A DNA stretch of 64,000 nt. Origin: Dasypus novemcinctus (lineage: Eukaryota > Chordata > Mammalia > Cingulata > Dasypodidae). The stretch spans positions 161,134,216 through 161,198,215 of the forward strand of contig NC_080673.1 of the NCBI RefSeq assembly GCF_030445035.2. The letters are read 5' to 3'. The position numbers and the translations under genes were made by a program. The notes under the pieces were generated by a model, which saw only the letters and a list, made by a program, of their open reading frames with translations, did not search any database and had not been told where the DNA came from. This document shows positions 1-12,300 of the stretch, piece by piece; the stretch's first letter is position 1; every line of letters begins with the position of its first letter.

Positions 1-779
1 TATAAAAAAAGTATATATTGCCTATAAGTCTAAATTATCTACATTTATGGGGTTAGTTTATTTGTACTATTCCTATACATATTAGTTTTAGGTCCTGAGA
101 ATACCAAAAAATTAATAGCCAAATATGCTATAGTCAACAGAATGCAAATATTGTAACCTATTTTAGTCTGTTCAATATGTCACAATACCAAGACAGATAA
201 AAACAATATAGTTAAGAACACTACAATTATTTTAAATGCTTGCTGTGTGGAAAAACTGGGAAGTGCCATCTCTGCATTCTCTATAAATTAGGTACTATTA
301 TGCCTATGCTAAGGATAAAGAAATTGAGATTCAAAGACACTGGGGAAATTTGCCCAAGGTCAGAGCAAATATTAAAACCCAGGCTGTTCTTACAAGCTCA
401 GTACCTTATACACCATGCCTATTTTGATGTTGTTTGGTAATGCTTAAATAGACAATGCTTATTATAAAAGGAAATATCAAGAAAGACCTTTTAAGTTTCA
501 CTCTAAGTCCTGGCAGTAATTGACAGTGTCCCAGTGTTTCACACAAAGTTCAGAGCTGCTAGAGTAGGGTTATATTGCTATTATTCTTCAAGTTAGGATG
601 TCATTAACATTTACTTCTTGGAAATTGACATACCCCCCCAAATATTGTTTATCCATATTTAATTAATACTTAAGAGTTTAATTCTTTCCACACTTGAACA
701 TAGATCCTAGCAGAATTGAAACTAGAATTCTTAATCAATTGTAGGAATTTCTGAAAGTTTACAAATATCTACCTAAAAG
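1..779. other. A+T-rich flank, nothing recognised
   Basis: No exon, RNA gene or confident repeat was identified here. The short open frame at 240-440 has no family resemblance. Confidence 0.4.
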
Positions 780-1330
780 ATTTGTCTGCATATAATAAAA
801 TCTTCCCCTGGCTTCCGATCTCAATCAGAGTAAAATCTCAAATCCTTTACCTCTAACCTATGGCCTATACCATATAGATGTCGATACTTCTCAGACCTAA
901 TCACCACCACTGCCCCTCACTTGTTCCTGTCTAGTTTACTGGACTTATTGCTGTTGCTCTAGCGCGCCAAGAAAATCCCATGTGAGGACATTTGCACTTG
1001 CTGTTCCTTCTGCTTGGAATCCTCTTTCCTGGTCTCCACAGGGCTCATTCCTTAGTTACCCTTCATGCACTGATCAAATGTCACTTTCCTGACCCCTCTG
1101 TAAGTCAGCACTGCCTATCCCCTCATCTCCACATTCACTTTGTCATTTCCTTGCTTTATTCATCCTAACAGCACATTTCATTATAGAATATATTACATTT
1201 TTCTGATTTTTATCCATATCTTTCATTCATGAGGGGACTTTGTTTTATTCACTGCTGTATTCTTATTCCCTAGTAAGTGACTGGCCCTTGATATATATTT
1301 GTTGCTTGGAAGAAGGAAAGATGGAAGTAA
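780..1330 (+). repeat. LINE-2 3' region
   Basis: The stretch follows the L2 3' consensus in order: a segment around 'ttgcacttgctgttccttctgcttggaatcc', then 'caaatgtcac', then 'cactgctgtattc'. It ends near 'atatatttgttgcttggaagaagg'. The copy is old and diverged. Confidence 0.65.
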
Positions 1331-2388
1331 TAAGGGAGAGAAAAAAGGAAGGGGATAAAAACCATGTCTTTGATATGCAGAGAAAGAGACATAAATATTT
1401 CACTCAACCCAGGCAATTAATGGTGCTAATATTACCAAAGCATTAAACATTTTGAATCCAGACTATTGTCACTCCTTTAGGTTTATAAAAAGCTGCTTAA
1501 TATTTCTAGCAAAACTGAGTTTAAAAGATGATTTGGAGAGGGAAAGTTCATCCAATGGAAGGACAAACCAAGCAAAGTTGAGAAAGTAAAGCAATGGGAA
1601 AAGAAAAAACAAAACAAACAAACAAAAACAGAAACAGCACATCAGGGTGCCAATGACCCACATTCTCACTCCTGCTACTTCCACCCAACTTCAGCCTGAG
1701 AGGGGTAATATTGCAGTATTTATTTTATTGTGCTCTTGAGACAGCAATTATGAACTCCTAGTGGGAGGGTCTTTCTAGAAATAAATGGTAGATGTATATT
1801 TCTTATTTAAATATTTATAATAGATACAGTTTACAAGGGACAATTTTAGGCATAAGTACAGCTTCTGGATATATAACATTGTCCCTCACTGTTTATTTCA
1901 CAACAATGCTAACCCCATTATTAGTTAGTTAGGTGGGTGTCATCAATGTAACAGAAATTCATAAGTCATCTATTAAAAACTGTGAATTATAAGTCACTAT
2001 TTGGTGTGCTCTACAACAGAGTAAAAGATCTCCAATTTCTCATCAAAATGAAAAAACAATTTTCAAAAGAAAGGCTGCAAGCACCATTTCCTAGGTGAAC
2101 ACATTCAAATGATCAAACTCCTTATTTTTACCATTTTTGAAGCTCTTTACTATTGTCCATAGAACCAGGTTTGGTGTGCTTGATTTTAAGGCTCAAATAC
2201 TTTCCAGCCTTTACTGATTTTGACTGCTTTCTAGAGCCTTAAAATAGTTGTTTTATTTTATATATTGGCTAGAGTTTATAAATGTTATCTATGGGAAGGT
2301 TAGTATGATAAAATATATTCCACCATTATTAAAACTGGAATACCTAGAGAATTATCTGAAAAGGGCATGGCTAAGAAAAGGGCATGCT
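1331..2388. other. Intergenic, nothing firmly recognised
   Basis: Diverged A+T-rich sequence with an AAAC-rich run near 1606-1630. Just before the SINE at 2389 a short segment (GGCATG, G or no G, CTAAGAAAA) occurs twice in tandem at about 2364-2395. Confidence 0.4.
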
Positions 2389-2853
2389 AAGAAAAGACCT
2401 CATGGGGGCGGCGGACTTGGCCCCGTGGTTAGGGCATCCGTCTACCACATGGGAGGTCTGCAGTTCAAACCCTGGGCCTCCTTGACCCGTGTGGAGCTGG
2501 CCCATGCGCAGTGCTGATGCACGCAAGGAGTGCCCTGCCACGCAGGGGTGTCCCCCACGTAGGGGAGTCCCACACACAAGGAGTGCGCCCCACAAGGAGA
2601 GCCCCCCAGTGTGAAAGAAAGTGCAGCCTGCCCAGGAATGGTGCAGCACACACAGAGAACTGACACAACAAGATGAAGCAACAAAAAGAAACACAGATTC
2701 CCATGCCACTGACAACAACAGAACTGGACAAAGACGCAGCAAATAGACACAGAGAACAGAGAACAGACAATGGAGGGGGGGGCGGGGATGGGGAGAGAAA
2801 TAAATAAATCTAAAAAAAAAGATTCCTTTAAAAAAAAAGAAAAGACCTCATGG
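2389..2853 (+). mobile_element. Long DAS-type SINE with 17-bp target-site duplication
   Basis: A tRNA-derived head (A-box-like GTGGTTAGGGC, B-box-like AGTTCAAACC at 2462-2471) is followed by the long G+C-rich body typical of the young armadillo SINE and an A-rich tail. It is flanked by a perfect 17-bp duplication, AAGAAAAGACCTCATGG, at 2389-2405 and 2837-2853, so the insertion is fairly recent. Open frames on the other strand here are SINE artefacts. Confidence 0.9.
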
Positions 2854-2982
2854 AATTGGAATTGAAAATGAGATTGTTAGAATGATTGTGTCAGTGGAAC
2901 ATTGTGTCTTAGAGGATAGATGCAAATTAAAGGAATAATATAGGATTGAGTATGGGTTGCTGTTGCGGACAAATTAGACAAC

Positions 2983-3392
2983 TGTTAAGGATTGAGTTGT
3001 GTTCCAAATATATATATATGTCCTTATACCCAGTATTTATAAATGTGACCTTATTTAAAAATTGGATCTTTCCAGATGTAATAAAGTTAAGATGAAGTCA
3101 TAAAAAGAGGAAAAGACACACAGACACACAAGCACAGAGGGAAGATGACCACGTGAAGGTGGAGACTGAGATTAGAGTTATGCTGCCACAAACCGAGGAA
3201 CACCCAGAATCTCCACCAAAATCTAGAAAGTGACAAGGAAGGACTCTCCCTGGAGTCTTAAGAGAAAGTAAGGCCCTACTTACACCTTCATCTTAAAATA
3301 CTTTCCTCCAGGACTGTGGAAAGGAAATTCATGCTGTTCTAAACCACCTGAGTTGTGCTACTTTGTTACAGCAGCCCCAGGAAATGAATACA
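2983..3392 (+). mobile_element. MaLR-type solo LTR
   Basis: It starts TGTTAAGGATTGAGTTGTG, passes through 'aatgtgaccttattt' and 'gatgtaataaagttaagatga', and closes with 'ctttgttacagcagcccc' and a degraded CTAATACA-like end at GAATACA. This order is that of mammalian MaLR/ERVL LTRs. No clear duplication of the target was seen. Confidence 0.6.
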
Positions 3393-3682
3393 GCAACTAA
3401 TAGGTAGAGCTCACAAAAAAAAGAGGACTGCTTTTAAACTTATTAAAAATATGTAAAAATAGACTTGGGAGAAAAAAGCAATATAGTACAGAAATCAGGA
3501 TGGTCCATAATTATCATACAGTCTAATCTCTTATTTTACTGATAATCAAGGAGAGTTTGTAATTTTTGAAGTATACACAGCTAGTTAGCAGTTGAGACTG
3601 GCTTAAAACTACAAGTTCCAAGATGCTGTCCTCTCTCAAGTCCAATATTATTTATGGACATTATAAATCTCTTTTACAGTAA

Positions 3683-3735
3683 ATAGATATATATAAATAT
3701 ATAAAAATATGTATATAAATATATATATATATATC
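3683..3735. repeat. AT-rich microsatellite
   Basis: Runs of TATA and ATATAAATAT; low-complexity DNA with no other role visible. Confidence 0.7.
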
Positions 3736-3956
3736 TTCTTTTCTACAGTATAGCCAGACTGATGACATTCTGTTTCTTTCCAGTTTCCTCTGGATTAGAA
3801 AAAGGTAGGTTACAAAATCTCCAAATCTGTTGGACATGGTGATGCCCATAAGTAAGGGTTTATTTATGGATTTATGCCTTGGCTCTGAACTGTGATACAC
3901 ATGTACAACACCTATATATTATGTCATGAAGCTACTATTAAATTTTAGGACAAGAT

Positions 3957-4336
3957 CTAGAATTAATTTTTTTTTTAAGATTTATTTTATTTCTCCCCCT
4001 CCTCTTCTTGTTTGAACTTACTGTATCTGTTCGTTGTGTGTTAGTCTTCTTTTTAGGAGGCACTGGAACCAAATCAGGGACCTCCCATATGGGAGGAAGG
4101 TACCTCATCACTTGAGCCACCTCTGCTCCCTGTTTTGTTGTGTCTCTCATGTGTTTTTCCTCTTTCTGTCTCTTTGCTGTGTCATCTTATTGTGTCAGCT
4201 CTCTGTGCCAGCCTATTGCATCAGCCTGCTGTCTTGCTGGTCTTCTTAAAAGGCACCAGGAACCGAACAGGGACCTCCCATGTGAAAAGTGGGAGCTCAA
4301 CTGCTTGAACCACATCCGCTTCCCTAGAATTAATTT
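3957..4336 (-). mobile_element. DAS-type SINE (older variant) with 13-bp duplication
   Basis: Reading on the minus strand, tRNA-like head modules with the sequence GGGAGGTCCCTG occur twice (near 4081 and 4275 in plus coordinates), followed by a tail seen here as poly-T at 3968-3976. CTAGAATTAATTT flanks it exactly at 3957-3969 and 4324-4336. The doubled head module suggests a dimeric or internally duplicated copy. Confidence 0.8.
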
Positions 4337-4589
4337 CTGATAATTTCTACAGGCTTGGAGAAATTATTACATGTCTGGGACATAGAAGGGTTCAAAAGAT
4401 ACAGCAAGAACCAGTGATAAGACCAGTTAGTTGCATATGCTAAGACATGGCTTCCAAAGGGATTTTGACAGAAAATAAGATGTACGTAGTTTAAGCAAAT
4501 GGTTGATATCAGAGATATATTAACTTTTCCGACAGTTTAAGGGAGAAGAAAATCCAGGAGCTAACAATTCTGAAAATTCAAATACATAC

Positions 4590-4920
4590 TTGATGTCAAG
4601 ACTCTCAACAGGCAGATGATTTGGGAGAGGGGTATGTGCATAGCTTCATGTCATTTTCACTGGGCTCCCATCCTCCACCTCTACCCCATTTCAATCAAGG
4701 TTGAGACAAAGTCTACTTCTCTGACTCCCATGATTCCCCTACAGCTCTCTTTCAATGCTCCTAGCACACTTGAAAGCATTGGTGGTTTGTTGTTTCCCCC
4801 ACTCTCCCAGCCTAGATCACAAATATAAGCAAACATATACTAGATTGAGTGCCTTGAGGACAGGGAGTGCATATTTGATCTCTGTATTCCCAGTGATCAA
4901 CATGGTGCTAGATGGGTAAA
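4590..4920 (+). repeat. Probable L2 3' fragment
   Basis: It ends with 'gagtgccttgaggacagggagtgcatatttgatctctgtattcccag', which has the layout of the L2 terminal segment. Weakly conserved. Confidence 0.4.
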
Positions 4921-5049
4921 CGGACTGATGGATGGCTGCCACGTTGACTGTCAACTAATCTAGACTCTCAAACACAAGAAAACAAGCCAGAACTCTAAGT
5001 CTATGAGCAAACTTTAGTATAAAAAAAAAGAATCTGGGACTTAGGAAAG

Positions 5050-5270
5050 AAAAGGAAATTTGTAATTTGGAGTCTGAAGAACTGGATTCAAGTCCTGGTT
5101 CACTTACAAACTGGACAAATCACTCTTTCTAGACCTCAATTTTCTGATCTCTAAAAAGGTGTTGGTAATACTATATGCCTCAATTCATAATGTTGTTACA
5201 AAGAGTAAATAAAATAAAATAAAATGTGTGAAAGTCTTTGTAGGATTCAGTACAAACACTAGTTATTGTT
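5050..5270 (+). repeat. MIR SINE
   Basis: The order 'gattcaagtcctggttcac', 'ctagacctcaattttctgatct', then 'gttgttacaaagagtaaat' is that of MIR. It contains a short AAAAT expansion at 5205-5225. Confidence 0.65.
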
Positions 5271-7874
5271 TATTATTGACAGATCTGAGGCACAAGATCA
5301 GGAGACACCTGGCTTAGAACTACTCCTAGAGACAGAAACAGCACAGAGTCGGAAAATGGAGTATCAGGAATCTAATAGCTCCTCAGCTAGAAATCTTTAT
5401 TCTTTTGGATGAACCAGCACCAACTGAACCTTTTAAAATACAAGGGGGAATTGGTACAATAATAATTATTTAAGTCAACATGATCAAAACATATTATGCT
5501 GGCCTCAAGCATCACAAAATCTTTACAGGGTGTGGGTTCTCCCTTGTTCCCTATGTCACTCCAAAACAACAATTTCTAGTACAGTCATTTCATTTTGTTG
5601 TCATCAAATGTTTGGTGCAACAAAAATTGTTGCTCTTGTTGCTCTTATTGTTTTCTATCAGAGAGATGAAAGAGTAAAAACAGTTTCTTTGTCATCAGAA
5701 AACTTAAAATCTGAGAGATAGGTAGGCTTAGAGATAAGGATTAAAAGGGACTATTGAGAGCATGGAAGCTGCCACCTTTAGTTTACAAAGCGAAAAGCTG
5801 GAGAGTAAGAGACTGTTACCAACGTCCAGCCATTCCTGAGTGACAGAGCCAGAGGGAACCTAGCTCTCTTCCTGAGACATCAGACCTGTTTCCTCCATTG
5901 CACTGCACTGTGTCGCCTTCATCATTTTCTGGGGACTTAGAAAGCATCCAGCTCGTAGGCTGCCTCAAATTGGTAAAGCATTTTTACCTCACCTAAAATT
6001 ATATGTGGCTGTATTGAATATAATCACTATTTAGCTATCTTTGAATAAAATCTCTAGAAAAAAAAATACTGGCTCTGTGGAATAACTTCATTTACCAAGG
6101 ATGGCATTTTAGTCTTTAGGAGCCCCTGTCTAAACATAGACTTTTTCTACAGCTTTTCTTTAAACTGTAAACTGCTCACTGCAAGTTAGGCAATTACATC
6201 ACTTCACTCCTAAGCGACTGATTTTTTAAAAGATAGCTAAATAGTGACCTCCAGTGGCTAAATTTGTTAATGTGTTTAATCTGTAAAGAATTAAAATAAA
6301 ATTAGAGGCCACTAAGGAAAATGCTTGACTAATATTAGAATACTCCTCTCCAGAAAACATATATTTACGAACATAAAAAGAAAGAATCTGGATGACTCTC
6401 TTCTATATTTCTATGAAATATCTCTAAAATGAGAGGTGGAAAATTAGTGTGTAATGTATTATTAAATAGTGTTGTTTAACTAAAGTGATGCTTTATTTCA
6501 CTATCAATGTAGTCTAAAAATGAATTTGAAAATGTTTTTTAAAGTTGTAACTACAACAGCAAACTAGAGTTTATAAAAATAGCTGACTTTAGTCTACATT
6601 TTTATGCTGGTGGGCTACTTCAGCAAAATCCAAAGCACATTTCATATTATCTGGGCTTGCTGATAGACTTGGATGTATTTAGTGAATGATAGACCAGTAG
6701 GGAATGATTATTCCTTTGCTAAATATTGACATTCCAGGGAATACATGCTGAGGCTATGAAGAGTCACTGAATTCTTAAATATTACATAAACTGCTATAGT
6801 AAAAGTAAAAATTTAAAGTGTCTCATTCAAATATTTATTGATTTTATAAAACAGTTCAAGATGTTTACACTTATAAAGCTATAAAGTCTCCTTGGAGCAT
6901 TCACTGAAATAATTTCATGGTTCATGTTTTCACATTTCTACATGAAATATATGGTGAACTTGCTTATGTCATACAGCCAAGCCACCACTGAATTTGACTG
7001 CCTGGTCATAATTTAGCCCAAGTTTCTATTTTCTAGGAAGTCATTTTGTAAGGCATTACATTTCTCATTACTTCCATCACCAGCAACAACAGTATTTCCA
7101 TTTCAGGGTCAATATCACTAGAATAAAAAGAGTTCTATCACCTACTATCTATGAATCAAAAATACTAAATCCTCTAAATTTATGTGCATGCATGTATATG
7201 CATAATTTTTAAAAATCAGGGATCTGCATTTTATGAAAATGTCTTTGAATCAACTCTAGGTTGATTCATCAAGACATGCAAATTTATAGGTAGATAATCT
7301 AGCTGCAAGTCATTATTATGTGGGGTCAGCAACTATGAATTCTTACTTTGAAAGAAACTATTAGTAATATAAACGTAAACTAGGTACTGATTTAGAGAAA
7401 AGCATAAAGCAAGCTAGGGAATCAATAGAAACTGCAAGTTTAGAGGTTTTGCTGTTATGTCTGTAAGATAATGGAAAACAAACTATACCTTTGAAAGTGA
7501 TCTGTTGAGTACAGAAGGACTTTTCAACACTACAAGTTATGTTGCTGCACATGGGAAGGGACAAGTCATTTGCATTTGATAAAATTTCATTTGGAAAAAA
7601 CTCTGGCAATCAGCTACCAGGGCTTTTAGTTTCCAGATTTCTGTTTCCAATAAATGGCTTATTTATTGAGCAAATAATCATTAGGGTCACTTAGTATCTC
7701 TGGGATGTTAATACAACAAAAAGGTGAAAAAAACAACTTAGCAGTTGATTTAACTCTTAGAACATATTTAGAATAAATTATCCCACTTTTGATGTTCTAA
7801 TTTCTCCCACAGTACCAACACCCAAAAAACAAGTCATAGGATTAAATAGCTGTCACATAACTGAGTAAATATTT
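5271..7874. other. Long stretch without confident genes or repeats
   Basis: A possible degraded MIR lies near 5775-5900. The rest is diverged A+T-rich sequence. The one structured item is the inverted repeat at 6024-6246, listed separately. Confidence 0.4.
6024..6246. repeat. 19-bp perfect inverted repeat, unassigned
   Basis: TCACTATTTAGCTATCTTT at 6024-6042 is the exact reverse complement of 6228-6246, with a 185-base spacer. Weaker pairing goes on for about 8 more bases inward. The flanks show no obvious target-site duplication. It could be the ends of an old DNA transposon (MITE) or a structured element. Confidence 0.6.
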
Positions 7875-8215
7875 TGGATGGATTATACAAGGCAGTGGAC
7901 CATATAACATAGTGAACCCTGTGGTGAATGATGCGCTGTGGTTAACTGTACAAATATGAGAAAGTTTTCTCAGGAACTATAACAAATACACAATACTAAT
8001 ACATGGGGTTAATAAAATAATGGTTGGTGGAAAAAATACACCAAATGTAAGCTGTGAACTATGCATAGCGGTAATATTATGACATTGTTCTTTCATCATT
8101 GTAACAAATGTGTCAAAACAATGTAAGAGTGGTGGTGGGGTTATGTGTGGGAATCCTGTACAGTATGCATGATTCTTTTGTTAACTCACAACTTCTAAAA
8201 TTATATACATATATA
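7875..8215 (+). mobile_element. L1 3'UTR fragment
   Basis: The segment 'gtgaaccctgtggtgaatgatg' through 'gggttatgtgtgggaatcctgtac' follows the same L1 3' tail as the better copy at 33290-33525. It is 5'-truncated and ends in A+T-rich low-complexity DNA. Confidence 0.6.
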
Positions 8216-8309
8216 TAATATTATATAATACCTAATATTGAAATGTGTTTATTAAATGCTTGTCAAGTGACATTATACTGACTTATAACTTTTTATTCAG
8301 GATCATTTC

Positions 8310-8760
8310 TGTGCTTGGAATTTTCATTTCCTATGCTGCTGAAAGCAAATAGCATGAAATGGGTCAGGTTAAACAACAGGAATTACTTACAGTTATGAGG
8401 CCAGGAAAATGTCCAAATCTAGGCATTTTCAAGGCTGTGCTTTATTCCCGAAGTCCAGCTGTCAGCGATCCTTGGCTCCTCTGCCACATGGCAAGGTAGC
8501 TTGTGCTAGTCTCTCCCTTCTCTTCCAGGTTTCCATAATTTCAGCTTCTTGCTTCCATGGCTTTCTTTTTCTCTGAGTTTCATTCTTTATTTAAAGGGTT
8601 CAAGTTATAGGATTAATACCCATCCTGATTGAGGTGGACCATAAATTAATGGAAGTAACTTCATCAAAAGGTTCTACTTACAATGGGTTTACACCCACAG
8701 GAATGGATTAAATTTAAGAATGTATTTTCCTGGAGTATATTCAGCTGCAAACCACTAGGC
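8310..8760 (-). mobile_element. MaLR-like LTR, minus strand
   Basis: It begins like the reverse of a MaLR 3' end (TTTCCTATGCTGCTGAAAGC, then 'ttaaacaacaggaattacttacagtta') and ends with 'cacccacaggaatgga'. The last ~110 bases are closely related to 11525-11636, so both belong to one family. Confidence 0.5.
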
Positions 8761-8929
8761 TTAGCAATAACTAAAATTCATATGAATAACTTAGAGGCTA
8801 TAAAACATTCCTTTATATGATGAATGAAAGATCACTTATAATGTTTATATAGTTTTCTTTTAAATAAATAACAAAAGCAATGACACAAATAGCAGTGATA
8901 GTAACAGTGGCTTACTTTTTAGTAGTTCT

Positions 8930-9800
8930 AATGACTTCATATTATTTTTGCTAATACAACCTTATGAAGTAGCAATCATTATCATCACCAAGATTACATA
9001 GGTGATAAGTGGAAAAGGTTATGAGTCCAAGGTCACATACCTCTGGTGTATTAGTCAGCCAAAAGGGTGCTGACACAAAATACCAGAAATTGATTGGTTT
9101 TTATAAAGGGTATTTATTTGGGGTAGGAGCTTACAGATACCAGGCCATAAGGCATAAACTTCCCTCACCAAAATCTATTCTCATGTGTTGGAGCAAGATG
9201 GCTACCGATGTCTTTGAGGGTTCAGTCTTCCTGGGTTCTTCTGGCCTCAGCTCCTCTGTTTTCCCCACAAGGTCAGCTGTCTCCAGGCTTTGCCTCTCTC
9301 CGAAAGGTCAATTGTAGACTATCAGGCAAGTGGCTCTGTCTCTCTCCCTGGGGGTCCAGCTTCAGCATCAAACTCCTACATCAAAATTCCAACATCAAAA
9401 ACCCCCAGCTCTGTCCTTTGCCAAGCCTTTTATCTGTGAGTACCCATTCATCAAAGGGTGGGGACTCAATCCCATACTGGCACAAGAGGTTTCCATAATT
9501 ACTTAATCAAGTAAACCTATGAATCCAATATAATCTAATATGCCCAGAGGAAAAGATCAGTTTACAAACATAATCCAATATCTCTTTTTGGAATTCATCA
9601 ATAATATCAAACTGCTACTGCTGGTAAATGATAGAGATAAGAAGTAGAAAATCACAGAAATGTTATGTGGTAGAGGTTATGAGTCCAAGGTCACATAGGT
9701 ATTAGGTAGTAGACATTTTGTGTCCATGGTCACACAGATGGTAAGTGGTAGACATTAGGTATTCAGAGTCATAAGCGACATGATGGCCTAACCAGGATTT
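8930..9800 (+). repeat. MIR, split by an LTR, with a multiplied core
   Basis: The MIR core 'aaggtcacata..ctggtaaatgatagag' is cut at CTGG by the LTR at 9047-9618, with CTGG on both sides (9043-9046 and 9621-9624). The core segment (GGTTATGAGTCCAAGGTCA) occurs at about 9018 and again at 9675; a looser third copy is at 9719-9750. The MIR core has therefore been locally multiplied. Confidence 0.65.
9047..9618 (-). mobile_element. Solo LTR, TGTAGCAG..CTAATACA family, minus strand
   Basis: Plus-strand ends are TGTATTAGTCAGCC and CAAACTGCTAC, the reverse of an LTR that starts TGTAGCAGTTTGATATT and ends CTAATACA. The family is the same as the plus-strand copy at 11637-12266. It sits inside a MIR with a CTGG duplication. 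The open frames inside are not genes. Confidence 0.7.
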
Positions 9801-9889
9801 CATTTCCTAGTGACCTTTGTAGACAAGTGTGGTTTAGTGATGAGTTCTCAGCAATGGAATGACAGCAGAAGTAAAACTTATCATATCCA

Positions 9890-10201
9890 GGCCTGGTCTG
9901 TAAACCCTTGCACTGAATTCCATTATTCATGTTTCCTTTTCACAACAGGAATAAAGGAAGTGCCTGATACCACTGTCACGCAAGCAGGTGAGGAAAATGC
10001 CCTAGGAAATTACCCAGATATATAGTAGTAGAAGTGAAGCAGTCCCTAAAGGATTCCCTGAAGCACAGCAGCATGCCAACCTAGAATGCAGCTCATTCTC
10101 AGACTGTAACATGAGAAAAAATAAATGTTCATCTTCGTAAAGCCATTATACTATGTAGTTCTTTTTGTTACAGCAGCCAAGCCCTACCTTAACTAATACA
10201 G
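9890..10201 (+). mobile_element. LTR 3' part (MaLR-like)
   Basis: The 3' portion shows an AATAAA at about 10120, then 'gttacagcagccaagccctaccttaactaataca', which is the usual MaLR ending. The 5' part is unclear. Confidence 0.5.
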
Positions 10202-10860
10202 TAAATTTGCTAATGCCTTCAATTCTGAAATTCTAAAGTTTTCATCAACAAAATGGAAAGGTGATAATGTTATGCTCATAAATGTAAAAAGAAACAGAGT
10301 AAGTAATCATTTGATAGAACTTGAATCCCTAACAGTACACTTCTTTCCTTAGGATGATTTATAAAGTACATCATTTCTGATATCTATCTTGGATTCTAAT
10401 CAATTTGTCTTTTTTTATGTCATGGTACCACTAAACACAGCCTTAACATCTCCTATTGTATTTCTTTAGACTTTTAATCCTTACCATAATGTTAAGTGAA
10501 AACAATAAATGAAGAGATCATGTATTTTTTTATGGGTAAGAAATTGTGCCAGATCAGTTTTCTAGCATTTGAATAACTTTATGGTCAGAATCTATGACTA
10601 AACTGAGGGAGATTTTCTTTCTGTAATTCCAAACACCTAAATTTTAATGAATATAAAAGAGGGCAAAACATTGTGAAAATAAATCAATCCACTCTTCATC
10701 AGAATAGCAGCTTCTAGTAAGTATAATAAATTATGTGATAATTCATACTTTTAAAAATCATGTTTTAGATTTTCTTGCTAAAAAGTTTTATAGGAATGAT
10801 TCCAGTTTTTGTAAGATGGTGTCAAGTCTTTGAGCATATTGTGCCTTACAGAATAGTGGC
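10202..10860. other. Nothing recognised
   Basis: Diverged A+T-rich intergenic sequence; no exon or confident repeat. Confidence 0.4.
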
Positions 10861-11510
10861 AGTTCTATCATTACATCCACATTGTTTTTGAAATATCTAT
10901 TAAGTGTCCCCCATGGATCAGGTGCAAGATACAATTGTTACCTTCCAGATGTTTTCATTCCATTTGGGGAGACAGAACTAACACATCTGATGCTAAATAC
11001 AAGTATGAAAAGAATCCAAAGAAGACTTTAATACATGCTGAAGTGATTTAGGGAAATTTTTCCAGAAGAGGAATGTCTTAATCTTGAATTTTGATTGGCA
11101 GCAGAATGACTTTTTTCCAAAGTGGGGAGAAATAGCAGTGAACAAAGTTAATAAAAGAGTGAGACATAATAAAACAGCAGAACATTTCCAGGCCAGGAGG
11201 AATGAGGAAATAGAAAAGTGTACCTAATAGAAAAGAAATTAAGGTTAGAAAAGCAAGATGAAGCTACATTATTTGAGACTTCAAAATGTAGGTTCAGGAT
11301 TTACATTTGACACCAGAAGCAATAAGAAATTGTTTCCAAAGATTTACATGTTAAATGTTTTAGAAATATCATTATGGCAGTTTCATGACAAATGATTAGA
11401 TTGGTGAGATATTGAAGACAAGTAGACATTAGTTTCATGGAAATCTGAAATGTACATGTTGATAAATCTTTCTGTGAGTTCTCCATTGGGTGAGTTTCTA
11501 ACCTATTTGT
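10861..11510 (+). repeat. Old mammalian interspersed repeat, family not assigned
   Basis: Contains purine-rich segments ('aacatttccaggccaggaggaatgagg', 'gacaccagaagcaataagaaattg') like those at 23815-24900 and 25895-27400. It is probably the same ancient family. Confidence 0.35.
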
Positions 11511-11524
11511 TTTATTTCCTAGGC

Positions 11525-12300
11525 TGATCAAGCAAATACCACCATGACTGAAATAACCTCATCAAAAGATCCTACTTACAATGAGTACACACCCACAGGA
11601 ATAGATTAAATTTAAGACCATATTTTTCTAGAGTGCTGTAGCAGTTTGATATTATTTATGAATTCAGAAAAAAAAAAGGATTATATTTGTAAACTGGTCT
11701 GTTCCTCTGGGTGTGATACCCTTTGATTGTATTAGAATCAACTGAGATGTCTTTGATTAAATTATGTTATGATTAGGGCTTTAATTTGACCATGTCAGTA
11801 GGGTGTAAATCAGTTTAAGTCTATGCCCCCTTGGTGGGCTATATAGGCAGACACTTACTCAAGGAGACACACAGAAAAAGGCACAGGAAGAAAGAGAGAT
11901 CCATAGACATGGAGGAAGAGAGAACTTGATCATTTTGGTCCTGCCATGTGACAGGAAGAAGGCTCAAACAGCTAAGTCCTGGGGAGAGCTGAACCATTTG
12001 CCTGATAGTTTGCAGCTAAAGAGACCAGAGCCCTGAGCAGCTGAGAAGGCCTGAAAAGAAACAAGCCCTCCAGCCTACATCTGAGATCAGAAGAAGCTGG
12101 GCCCATGAAGCCTTAAAAGGAAGAGGAAGGCTGAACATTTACAGAGATTGGAACCATCTTTCTCAACACATGGCAACAGACTTTGGTGAGAAAATACCTC
12201 TTACGGTACCATGAATTTGATTCTTTAGGGCCTTATAACTGTAAGCTTTTACCCCTGACTAATACAGGTACATACAGCTCCAAATCACCACACTATTTGT
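11525..12300 (-). mobile_element. Older LTR fragment interrupted by a younger LTR
   Basis: 11525-11636 matches the end of the LTR at 8640-8740, and its last ~30 bases resume after the younger LTR at 12267-12300 ('catacagctccaaatcacca' against 'tattcagctgcaaaccacta'). Confidence 0.55.
11637..12266 (+). mobile_element. Complete solo LTR, TGTAGCAG..CTAATACA family
   Basis: It runs 630 bases from TGTAGCAGTTTGATATT to CCTGACTAATACA, TG..CA bounded, with possible 5-bp flanks AGTGC/GGTAC that match at three positions. It lies inside an older LTR. The layout suggests an ERVL/MaLR-related, possibly xenarthran-specific family. Confidence 0.7.

Noticed and set aside
2371..2770. Three overlapping minus-strand open frames of 101-123 codons
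   Set aside because: They read through the G+C-rich body of a DAS SINE; the same kind of peptide recurs at 18490-18901, 27473-27822 and 30774-31113.
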